Source: JAZDMK01 sp043800975
Lineage (GTDB): Bacteria > Bacteroidota > Bacteroidia > Bacteroidales > JAHJDW01
Length of the DNA: 13,194 bases
Assembly: GCA_043800975.1 (NCBI GenBank)
Contig: JAZDMK010000049.1
Span: 1-13,194 of the forward strand
Direction of reading: 5' to 3'
In this document: piece after piece, positions 1 through 6,527 of the stretch
How the letters are laid out: every line of letters begins with the position of its first letter
Position numbering within the stretch: position 1 is the first letter of the stretch
The notes under the pieces: generated by a model
What the model was told of the DNA's origin: nothing
The model's database searches: none
What the model saw: only the letters and a program-made list of their open reading frames with translations
Translations under genes and position numbers: made by a program

Positions 1-13
1 CAATTAAAAATGT

Positions 14-21
14 TACTTTTG
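14..21 (+). promoter_or_regulatory. Bacteroidota -7 promoter element (TACTTTTG) for the T9SS cargo gene
   Basis: TACTTTTG fits the Bacteroidota -7 consensus TAnnTTTG exactly and lies 18 bases before the ATG at 40. The -33 element would fall outside the window. Because the element overlaps the region of the earlier in-frame ATG at 10, it argues that translation starts at 40. The same 11-mer TACTTTTGATT recurs at 921-931. Confidence 0.55.
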
Positions 22-39
22 ATTAACTTATTTTTCATT

Positions 40-906
40 ATGAAAAAGCTTTACAAACTACTATTGCTGCTCATTTTTTTAACTCTGAATTTTCAGAGTG
101 TTTCGCATGCACAGTCCATCCTTGCCGGTGAAACAGGAACGGGAATTACGTTTGTTGATATTGTGCCGGATACTGTTTTGAATCCCGATTATCATTATAC
201 TAAATCTTATTCTATTGACCTTAACAACGATGGTATTGATGATTTTCTGATGAGTGCAACATACTCAGGAGGATTAGGTGGAGGCGGACAGAGTGCTTCC
301 ATTACACCACTAAACAATAATGAAGTAGCAATTTCAGCAACTGACTCATGCTTTGATTTTTCCAGTGTTTTAATCAACACATATGACCTTACCAAAGCTT
401 TTAATTTTAATTCTGCTATTTCATTTTCTGAACAATGGAAAGACTCAACAAGCTATTTACATTATAACTTCTGGATTATGGGCTCCTATAATTGTAGCGG
501 AGGGCTTTTTGATTTGGCTGCTAAGTATATTGGAGTAAAGGTTTTCGCAAATCCTGACACATTATATGGTTGGATAAAAGTATCACAGGTGGCTTATCAT
601 GATGTGACTATTGAAGAATATGCATACAAAAAAGCCACAGGCGGAATTCAGAATATTGATAATTCATATATCAGCCGTGTTTATCCAAATCCTTTCAGCC
701 AAACTTTGAATATTGATATCAACCCTGCTAACACTGCTTTCATTGAACTCAGCATCTATGACATTCTTGGAAAGCAATGGATCGATTTAGAATTGCAGAA
801 TGGGAAAAATGTTATTGATACAAAAATTCTGAATCGCGGAATGTACTTCTATCAAATCAAATGGGAAGGTAAATACATTGCCGGCGGTAAGATTGTGGCG
901 ATGTAA
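40..906 (+). CDS. Secreted protein with T9SS type A C-terminal sorting domain
   Basis: A 288-residue exported protein of unknown passenger function. The start at 40 gives a classic signal peptide (MKKLYKLLLLLIFLTL, ending near SHAQ); the earlier ATG at 10 would put extra hydrophobic residues ahead of the charged n-region and overlap the promoter-like element. Residues about 215-288 form a type A sorting domain: it opens with YPNPF (Y215-P218), continues with an IYDILGK-type strand and an NRGMYFYQI strand, and ends in a short basic GGKIVAM tail. By family knowledge this domain directs passage through the type IX secretion system and is cleaved at the cell surface. The passenger has one acidic Asp/Asn loop, D60-LNNDGIDD, resembling a calcium-binding FG-GAP or EF-hand-like loop, and a Gly-rich stretch (GGLGGGG). 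No catalytic motif is recognisable, so substrate or partner is unknown. The export route is well supported; the function is not. Confidence 0.9.
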   Translation: MKKLYKLLLLLIFLTLNFQSVSHAQSILAGETGTGITFVDIVPDTVLNPDYHYTKSYSIDLNNDGIDDFLMSATYSGGLGGGGQSASITPLNNNEVAISATDSCFDFSSVLINTYDLTKAFNFNSAISFSEQWKDSTSYLHYNFWIMGSYNCSGGLFDLAAKYIGVKVFANPDTLYGWIKVSQVAYHDVTIEEYAYKKATGGIQNIDNSYISRVYPNPFSQTLNIDINPANTAFIELSIYDILGKQWIDLELQNGKNVIDTKILNRGMYFYQIKWEGKYIAGGKIVAM

Positions 907-920
907 AACAGTTTTATTTG

Positions 921-928
921 TACTTTTG
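921..928 (+). promoter_or_regulatory. Possible -7 promoter element before the secreted protein at 975
   Basis: TACTTTTG matches TAnnTTTG and sits 46 bases before the ATG at 975. I see no convincing TTG -33 element 17-23 bases upstream. A transcript from here would begin at about 935, directly at the terminator-like hairpin, so the element may be inactive or the hairpin may act in the leader. Confidence 0.35.
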
Positions 929-934
929 ATTTTG

Positions 935-959
935 ATGATTTAATACTAAATCATTTTTT
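935..959 (+). terminator. Intrinsic terminator after the T9SS cargo gene
   Basis: Perfect 8-bp stem ATGATTTA (935-942) and TAAATCAT (947-954), loop ATAC (943-946), followed by five Ts (955-959). It begins 28 bases after the stop codon of the T9SS cargo gene. The stem is A+T-rich, so its strength is uncertain. Confidence 0.65.
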
Positions 960-974
960 CTCTTGTGTTTTAAA

Positions 975-1694
975 ATGACCAAATCATTCTACAAAACCAT
1001 TCGTGAAAATAATATGGCCTGTTCATTTCTTACAGCATTTTTTTTAATTGCGTTTAATACTTCATTATTTGGTCAGATAAAGGAATGGTCATTGAAAGGA
1101 AAGACTGACGACGGCACAGCACGCGCATACGTTGTTTACGATAACCATGGTAACTTCCATTATTCTCTCGTGTATTTAAACGGATATAAAACAGACACGC
1201 TCGTGTTTGAAAAGAAAGGGCTCGCCAATTATCAGATCGACACTTTCATTCTTAAACCAGTGCATGTGGACGGAAAAGGACTGAAGGAAATGCTGATCAG
1301 TTGGCAGGAAAGAACCGGTTCTGTAAGTTACGTTAATGAAACGACTATATTAAAAACCAAACGCTCCTTATGGGATTTAGAAACTCAGATAGAACTTTTT
1401 TCCTGCATTGACAAATATTGCAAATACGAACTAAAACGCGACGGGGATGAAAAAACACGCTCCATTGATACCAGCTCATATAGTTTTGATTTTTTACTGG
1501 ATGAAAATGGTAATATTACAATCGGGAAGAGCAAGTCCTACTGCGTGAGACATCTTTACAACTGGGTTTCTGTGAAAAAGAAATGGAAGCTGAAAAATGT
1601 GGAGAGAGTTGTTTATTCATGTACTCAGCAGCCTGATAAAGTTGAAGGCATTTTTCGTTTTCGCGATGGGGTATATACATTTGAAAAGAAATGA
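975..1694 (+). CDS. Secreted protein of unknown function
   Basis: A 239-residue protein if read from the ATG at 975. That start gives a basic n-region (K3, K7, R9), a hydrophobic core (CSFLTAFFLIAF, residues about 16-27) and an FGQ cleavage-like end near residue 34. The internal ATG at 1014 would leave the signal peptide without positive charge, and a TTG at 963 adds only four residues. The mature part is rich in beta-strand-like alternation (for example ARAYVVYDNHGNFHYSLVYL) and contains a few Cys residues (two in the CIDKYC segment, one each in SYCVR and YSCTQ) that could pair in the periplasm. I recognise no family and no catalytic motif. It lies after a terminator and 56 bases before the next gene on the same strand, so it may be a separate unit or may be read through into that gene. 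Confidence 0.75.
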   Translation: MTKSFYKTIRENNMACSFLTAFFLIAFNTSLFGQIKEWSLKGKTDDGTARAYVVYDNHGNFHYSLVYLNGYKTDTLVFEKKGLANYQIDTFILKPVHVDGKGLKEMLISWQERTGSVSYVNETTILKTKRSLWDLETQIELFSCIDKYCKYELKRDGDEKTRSIDTSSYSFDFLLDENGNITIGKSKSYCVRHLYNWVSVKKKWKLKNVERVVYSCTQQPDKVEGIFRFRDGVYTFEKK

Positions 1695-1711
1695 GAAAAT
1701 GATGATATTTG
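1681..1711 (+). promoter_or_regulatory. Candidate promoter for the gene at 1751 (TTG-N20-GATATTTG)
   Basis: TTG at 1681-1683 is followed 20 bases later by GATATTTG (1704-1711), a 7-of-8 match to TAnnTTTG. The predicted transcript start near 1718 leaves a leader of roughly 30 bases before the ATG at 1751. The -33 part lies inside the end of the preceding gene. Confidence 0.35.
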
Positions 1712-1750
1712 CATCACAAAACTCAACCCACTTATTAAATTAATCATTTC

Positions 1751-2818
1751 ATGAAAAAGAGAATCAAACATGCATTTGTATTATTAACAATATTTGTTTT
1801 CGCAGGTTGGTATAGTGCAATAAATTCGAATAATATTTGCGTTTCACATCCGAGTGTTACGCAAAAAGATACAAATACAGTTTTAGGATTTGGCTTTTTA
1901 AAAAGAATCGTGGGTCAATGGAACGGACCTGTTATTTCTTCCACTCCTGCAGGAAACTTTGACAGCTGGTATGTTGATTTCCGTCCAATATCAGCGGGGC
2001 AGGTTTCGCAGTTCACTTCCTTTGATTCCAGTTCAACAAATTACACCAGTTTCTTTATTGTAAAACATAATAATCAACTGAAAGTGGCGATGAGAACGGA
2101 AGGCGTTTTTAAAAACAAAGGCTGCGTGACTTACGAAGTAATGGATTCGGTGAATGAATCAAAAGGATATTATTTGTTTTCGGATTTTCAGTCAGGCAGA
2201 AAAAGGGCATATACTGTATTTACTTTTAATGATGATGCTTTCCAGATGGAAGTATACACCAACAAATTCAATAAAGTAAATCCATTGCAACTGCATTCCC
2301 GATATGAGGCAAAGCAAGGCAGTCGTGAAGCAGCGAATGATGCCGTTTCATTCTTTAGTTTCCCGCAGCCCAAAATGATTAAAGATTTTTCGGATGCTTT
2401 TAAAAATATGACAGAAAGCATTTTCTACACTTTTGAAAACGACCCCTACCCCTCTTCCCAGCAGCCATATGTTGGAAGCGTCACTGTAAACATTTCTGTT
2501 GATAACGAACTTAAGTATAAAAACACGGATGAAATTTTTCTTCTTCTTACAACAGAATCTCTTTTCAAAGGAATAAAATACAAACCCGAAAATCTAAAAT
2601 ACAAATCAAAATACGTGCTTCTTCCTGCGTATAAAAAGACATACACTATAAAGGATGTGCATCCCGGCAAGTATTATCTGTATTCATTTATTGATATTAA
2701 CGGTGATAAAAAACACCTGAGCGGTGATTACATGTGCTCTGATGCTAACAATGTATTAACGCTTAAGCCCGACGGGAAAGTTATTGTGGAAACGAAGATT
2801 GATATGGTAATTCCTTAA
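1751..2818 (+). CDS. Exported or membrane-anchored two-part beta-rich protein, unknown function
   Basis: A 355-residue protein starting with a basic n-region (MKKRIKH) and a hydrophobic stretch (residues 8-23). No clear cleavage site or lipobox follows, so it may be a signal peptide or an uncleaved anchor. Residues about 48-190 look like a lipocalin-type beta barrel: a 'FLKRIVGQWNGPV' opening, then alternating aromatic strands (WYVDFRPIS, TSFFIVKHNN, RTEGVF). Residues about 240-355 resemble an Ig or prealbumin-like regulatory module, with the turn DINGDKKHLSGDY at 315-327 inside the strand pair YYLYSFIDING. These fold assignments are by eye only. No enzyme motif is visible. Its stop codon lies inside an 18-bp palindrome that serves as a terminator, and it converges on the minus-strand glycosyltransferase with only 11 bases between. 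Confidence 0.75.
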   Translation: MKKRIKHAFVLLTIFVFAGWYSAINSNNICVSHPSVTQKDTNTVLGFGFLKRIVGQWNGPVISSTPAGNFDSWYVDFRPISAGQVSQFTSFDSSSTNYTSFFIVKHNNQLKVAMRTEGVFKNKGCVTYEVMDSVNESKGYYLFSDFQSGRKRAYTVFTFNDDAFQMEVYTNKFNKVNPLQLHSRYEAKQGSREAANDAVSFFSFPQPKMIKDFSDAFKNMTESIFYTFENDPYPSSQQPYVGSVTVNISVDNELKYKNTDEIFLLLTTESLFKGIKYKPENLKYKSKYVLLPAYKKTYTIKDVHPGKYYLYSFIDINGDKKHLSGDYMCSDANNVLTLKPDGKVIVETKIDMVIP

Positions 2819-2831
2819 GGAATTATTTTTT
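2808..2831 (+). terminator. Intrinsic terminator built on an 18-bp palindrome overlapping a stop codon
   Basis: TAATTCCTTAAGGAATTA (2808-2825) is perfectly self-complementary and is followed by six Ts (2826-2831). As a hairpin it gives a 7-bp stem TAATTCC/GGAATTA with a TTAA loop. The loop-forming TTAA contains the stop codon (2816-2818) of the plus-strand gene. In the minus direction the hairpin is not followed by a T-run, so it should mainly stop plus-strand transcription. Confidence 0.75.
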
Positions 2832-3552
2832 ACCTGACGCCAACCAAAAGAATTCTCAAATGTGCAAGCATCGTCTTTCCTACATTCATTTTAGATTTTC
2901 CTTTTCTCTGTGAACTGAGCAACTGTGTGTGCACCTCCATTATTATGGCTTTGCAAAGGTTTGCTTTTACTAATATTTCAATCATCGAGGTGAATCCCTT
3001 TTCACGAATGATCACATCAAATTCGTTTTGAATCTTTCTCATTAGTTCTACAGAATACAATCTGTAAAACGATGTAAGCGTACGCTGCTTCAGTCCAAAT
3101 CGTAATCGCAACATTGTATTTGCAGCTCGGGACAACAGTAAACGCCATGCATTCGTTTTCTCAATACCGCCACCTTCGGTGTATACAGAAGGAAGTATCA
3201 GCTCCGCTCCTTTTTTCAATTCCTGAAAAAGCAATGGAATTGTATTCATATCACTTGTGTTATCGCCTTCCAATGTTAGGATACAATCATCAGTGCTTTG
3301 ACTTAACAATAGTGCTTTTTCAAATCCCTGGTTAAAGGAATGACCGGGCCCCATGTTTTTTTCTTTTCGGATTACTTCACCACTTTCATTATTCAACAAT
3401 GTTTCCAGTGTGCTGACCGTCTGATCTGCAGAAGCATCATCCACAAAAATATAATAATGATCGTAGGGCTGCAGCGCTTTTTCAAGAGATGCATGCAGCA
3501 TAATCACATTATCCTGCTCATTAAAAACGGGTATAACGACGAATACTTTCAA
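2830..3552 (-). CDS. Family 2 glycosyltransferase, polyprenyl-phosphate sugar transferase-like, TTG start
   Basis: A 240-residue GT-A enzyme of glycosyltransferase family 2, closest in layout to dolichol-phosphate mannose synthase: VFVVIPVFNEQDN at the N-terminus (β1), FVDDAS (36-41) for the nucleotide-binding Asp pair, a GHSFNQGFEKA helix (70-80), then LEGDNTSD (94-101) where DPM-type enzymes usually carry a DxD-like DAD motif, and RKGKSKM (216-222) near the C-terminus. Here the first Asp of DxD is Glu95. There is no C-terminal membrane segment, so it would be soluble or peripheral. The only usable start is TTG at 3552: an in-frame TGA lies 48 bases upstream, no ATG or GTG intervenes, and the first internal Met (M18) would remove strand β1. 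It overlaps the epimerase gene by four bases (TTGA), suggesting translational coupling. Expected role: moving a sugar from an NDP donor to a polyprenyl phosphate. The donor is unknown. Confidence 0.88.
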   Translation of the reverse strand: MKVFVVIPVFNEQDNVIMLHASLEKALQPYDHYYIFVDDASADQTVSTLETLLNNESGEVIRKEKNMGPGHSFNQGFEKALLLSQSTDDCILTLEGDNTSDMNTIPLLFQELKKGAELILPSVYTEGGGIEKTNAWRLLLSRAANTMLRLRFGLKQRTLTSFYRLYSVELMRKIQNEFDVIIREKGFTSMIEILVKANLCKAIIMEVHTQLLSSQRKGKSKMNVGKTMLAHLRILLVGVR

Positions 3553-4520
3553 AGTCCGTAGCGTTTGCGGTGCCAGCTGATCGTGCGCTGTAGCCCTTCA
3601 TCTAATGCAGTAGTGCATTGAACATTCAGCAGTGATTTCAATTTGGCCGTATCAGGAACACGGGAGCGCACATCTTCATATCGTCCGAAAGTTTCATACG
3701 GAATATATTCAAAAGGGACTTCAGCATCTAAACCATGAATCAGTTTCCATATTTTTTCAGCCAATGCAAGGATTGAAATTTCATTTTCTATTCCCGATCC
3801 TACATTAATAATTTCATTCACACTTTTGTCACAAACAGCCATCTTATAAAGCGCTTCCACAGTGTCATCCACGTATGTAAAAGTGCGCTTCTGCAAACCA
3901 TCTCCATGCAGCGGGATGGGTTCTTTTTTAAAAGATTTATCTATAAAAACAGATTGCGGACCGCCCCACCATTCCGGATGCTGAAAAGGACCATAGGAAG
4001 AAAATATTCTGGCGGCTGCATATTCCAGACCGAAATCCTGATGGGCTGCTGACATCAATTGTTCACCAAAAAGCTTGCTCTGCGCATAAATCCATCGATG
4101 CACACCGGGAGCGCCATACACAAGGTCAGAATCCTCTGAAAAAGGCAATGCAGGATTCTTCCCATACACATCCGATGTGGAAGCAAAGATGAGACGTGCT
4201 TTTTTATCAATTGCAAAGCGAACTATATTGCGTATCATTGAAACATTCTGGTCTAACGTATTGTAAGCATTTCCATAACGTGGAATTTTCAATGAAGCCA
4301 GATGACAAATCACATCTGCATTTTCAAACTTTAAAATGCTTTTATCACACAGATCAGCTTCAATAAAATGAAAAGAATTATTCTTTAAAACGTCTTCCAG
4401 ATTTTCACGAAAACCATAGGAGAAGTTATCAATGCCCGTAACCTCAATGCCTTCCGCAAGCAATCTGCGTACAAGATTGGATCCGATAAATCCGGCAACT
4501 CCTGTTACAATCACTTTCAT
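3549..4520 (-). CDS. NAD-dependent epimerase/dehydratase (extended SDR, NDP-sugar)
   Basis: A 323-residue extended short-chain dehydrogenase/reductase. Visible features in order: dinucleotide-binding GVAGFIG (G7, G10, G13), the acidic residue D31 at the end of strand β2 that usually selects NAD, ADL at 55-57, HLAS at 73-76, ASTSDVYG at 113-120 with the active-site Ser/Thr, the catalytic pair Y145-x3-K149 (YAQSK), the substrate loop near FSSYGPFQHP, and RTFTYVDD at 212-219. These are typical of UDP-glucose 4-epimerase and NDP-sugar 4,6-dehydratase relatives; the sequence alone does not tell which NDP-sugar is used. Length and all key residues fit an active enzyme. It starts at ATG 4520, overlapping the TGA of the upstream membrane protein by four bases (ATGA), and its own stop overlaps the start of the glycosyltransferase. 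It probably makes the NDP-sugar used by the neighbouring transferase. Confidence 0.93.
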   Translation of the reverse strand: MKVIVTGVAGFIGSNLVRRLLAEGIEVTGIDNFSYGFRENLEDVLKNNSFHFIEADLCDKSILKFENADVICHLASLKIPRYGNAYNTLDQNVSMIRNIVRFAIDKKARLIFASTSDVYGKNPALPFSEDSDLVYGAPGVHRWIYAQSKLFGEQLMSAAHQDFGLEYAAARIFSSYGPFQHPEWWGGPQSVFIDKSFKKEPIPLHGDGLQKRTFTYVDDTVEALYKMAVCDKSVNEIINVGSGIENEISILALAEKIWKLIHGLDAEVPFEYIPYETFGRYEDVRSRVPDTAKLKSLLNVQCTTALDEGLQRTISWHRKRYGL

Positions 4521-6463
4521 TTGGAAATCAGTTTCAGTTTAATAAATGTTTCTCCTGAATTTTTATCTTTCATGCAGGTATCGATGAATGGCAAAAATAG
4601 TGAATCTGCAACAACACTGTCAGAAAGAACCAGATATTCTATTTTGTTGTCACGCATAAAAGCCAGCGTGCCTTTCCGCCAGTCGTTTTTGAAACCATTC
4701 TCCTGCATATAGCACCAGAGCGGGTTTCGCGACATCATCATTCTTTCGCTTATATTTAATCCGGGGCCTTCTTCCGCCAACATCCGGGCCACTGTTACTG
4801 AAACAAGGCTGAATGGCTCAAGCTGATGATTCAGAAAAGTACCGCATGCATTCACATTCGGATTTAAAAATTCTTCTTTCATTTCTTCTTTTCTTTCCAT
4901 CTTTAAGCCCACAGGATTTGAATTTTCCATCTTCTCTCCTGCTTTTTCAAGAAAAGAAACATCGTAATATTTATCCCATTCAGCTCTCAATTCAAGGCTT
5001 TTCATGACCGAACGCGAACAAAAGAAAAGTGCAAAAATAAGAATAAGTGAACCCAACACAATTGTTTTCACTTTCGATTCTAACGCAAGTATGCTTCGCA
5101 ACGCAACAACATAAATGATAACCGAGAATACAGGCACTATTGCATAATAGAAAAACTCAAAGGATCCGAAGATGGGTTCAAATATTTTCCAGGTATAGAA
5201 TGCGGAAACAAAGAACAGAAAGCAAAAAACAACAACCGTCCTGAATGAATAACTGCGTATCAACTCTGAAGTCCATTGCCTGCCTCTGAATAAATTTGCA
5301 ATGATAATCAGCAAAAGATAAGGCAGAAACATTGCAGCAGCTACAAGTATCTTATATAGTATAGTTTTGAAATTGAACAGGCTGAAAAGTGCATTCAGAT
5401 CATATTCAACAGGCACAGGCGCTTCAGAAGAACTGAACGAATAATAAAAATACAAAATGTAGGCGCCGGTAACAACAGGCAACAGCAGATGAACCGGCTT
5501 CAACGCCTTACCCGTAAGTTTACCTTTAAATAGAATATCGATCAGAATAAAAATAAATGCAGTACCTAAAACAGAGGGTGCCAGTGTAATTGAAAATACA
5601 GGAATCAGCATCAGCAAACCAATTGCTTCCGTATATTTTCTTTTTGATACATACAGAATCACCATCAAAATCACAAGATACACAACCAGCATCTTAAGCA
5701 TCCAGGGTTGTTCAAAACCATTCTCTCCATAGCTTCCCGACCAGAGAAACAAAGAAAAGTTCTGCAAACCGCCTGTATAAAATGCAGAAATAAAAATGAC
5801 AAGAAAGCCTGCCGGGACCCACAGCCATTTGAATTTCTTTCGTTCGATCAGGCTCCACACGCCGCATACTGCAAGCAACTGAAGCAATGGAACCACAACC
5901 ATCTGCACCATAAACCAGGAATGACCGCCAAAAATTCCGGTTAGCATTGCGGTAAGCCATCCTTCAAAATAATGATAGGGAGAAACACCATTCGGAGTCT
6001 GAATATAATTCCAGTCGAGCGTTTCAACGCCTGAATAGTTCATCCATGTAGCAAGATTGGCAGCAAACAGATTATCACCACTGATAATTAACGGTGATCC
6101 GGAAGCAGTGGCAAAAACATAAAAATAATGCCATGCAAAAAGCAGTAACATCGCTCCGAAAACATAAGGTGCATTGCGGTATTCCTGCCTGAACATATCC
6201 GGTGAAAAGATTATGAAACCACCTTTCTCGCTACGTCTAATCAGAATAACGCACATGATGATAAATACACAACCGAGCATTACCGTTACAAAACCGCTTG
6301 TGAAAAAGGCATAAGCAACGGTACAGGCCACCATTCCAGTGAATACACGTACAAATGTGCCCGCAAAACCGCTTTCGGGATGTATGCGCATAAACGCAAG
6401 CACCAGTATCCCTGCAAAATAAAACAGGTCGAACGAAAGCAGCAGTATCAGAAGGTAAATCAC
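4517..6463 (-). CDS. Polytopic inner-membrane protein with C-terminal soluble domain, GT-C-like, GTG start
   Basis: A 648-residue protein with about 13-14 hydrophobic segments over residues 2-490 and a soluble tail from about 493 to 648. After the fourth or fifth segment comes an outer loop with D130 (SGD), an Asn/Asp/Trp-rich stretch and SPYHYFEGW (161-169), which precedes further membrane helices. The tail contains Cys residues and ends in a KIEYLVLSDS strand (115-124 of the tail), a layout seen in many GT-C type glycosyltransferases that use polyprenyl-phosphate sugars. I cannot place it in a named family. The start is GTG at 6463; there is no in-frame ATG upstream nearby and the next Met (M25) would remove the first membrane segment. 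It is the first gene of a three-gene unit with an epimerase and a GT2 enzyme, so a role as the membrane transferase of a lipid-linked sugar pathway is reasonable but inferred. Confidence 0.82.
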   Translation of the reverse strand: MIYLLILLLSFDLFYFAGILVLAFMRIHPESGFAGTFVRVFTGMVACTVAYAFFTSGFVTVMLGCVFIIMCVILIRRSEKGGFIIFSPDMFRQEYRNAPYVFGAMLLLFAWHYFYVFATASGSPLIISGDNLFAANLATWMNYSGVETLDWNYIQTPNGVSPYHYFEGWLTAMLTGIFGGHSWFMVQMVVVPLLQLLAVCGVWSLIERKKFKWLWVPAGFLVIFISAFYTGGLQNFSLFLWSGSYGENGFEQPWMLKMLVVYLVILMVILYVSKRKYTEAIGLLMLIPVFSITLAPSVLGTAFIFILIDILFKGKLTGKALKPVHLLLPVVTGAYILYFYYSFSSSEAPVPVEYDLNALFSLFNFKTILYKILVAAAMFLPYLLLIIIANLFRGRQWTSELIRSYSFRTVVVFCFLFFVSAFYTWKIFEPIFGSFEFFYYAIVPVFSVIIYVVALRSILALESKVKTIVLGSLILIFALFFCSRSVMKSLELRAEWDKYYDVSFLEKAGEKMENSNPVGLKMERKEEMKEEFLNPNVNACGTFLNHQLEPFSLVSVTVARMLAEEGPGLNISERMMMSRNPLWCYMQENGFKNDWRKGTLAFMRDNKIEYLVLSDSVVADSLFLPFIDTCMKDKNSGETFIKLKLISK

Positions 6464-6480
6464 AATAATTTCTTTACAGG

Positions 6481-6524
6481 GTAAAAATAAACATTTCCCG
6501 TAACACTTTCATTCTTATTTTTAC
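6481..6524. repeat. Perfect 10-bp inverted repeat in a divergent promoter region
   Basis: GTAAAAATAA (6481-6490) and TTATTTTTAC (6515-6524) are exact reverse complements separated by 24 bases, inside the 64-base gap between the divergent genes at 6463 and 6528. The left arm read on the minus strand contains a promoter-like TATTTTTA; the right arm sits three bases before the ATG at 6528. It could be an operator or a pair of outward-facing promoter elements. Confidence 0.6.
6482..6489 (-). promoter_or_regulatory. Candidate -7 promoter element for the glycan operon
   Basis: Read on the minus strand this is TATTTTTA, a 7-of-8 match to TAnnTTTG. It lies 18 bases before the GTG start at 6463, the same spacing as in three other genes of the window. 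No clear TTG -33 element is present. Confidence 0.35.
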
Positions 6525-6527
6525 AGC

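Noticed and set aside
10..39. Upstream ATG at 10 for the T9SS cargo gene
   Set aside because: It would lie within the promoter-like element at 14-21 and add hydrophobic residues in front of a normal signal peptide that begins at 40.
5708..5960. Two overlapping frames on opposite strands inside the membrane-protein gene
   Set aside because: They are shadows of a well-supported coding frame with membrane segments and have no domain or start context of their own.
6516..6523. TATTTTTA as the -7 promoter of the AsmA-GT51 gene
   Set aside because: It ends four bases before the ATG, so a transcript would start at or inside the start codon; it may instead be half of the inverted repeat.
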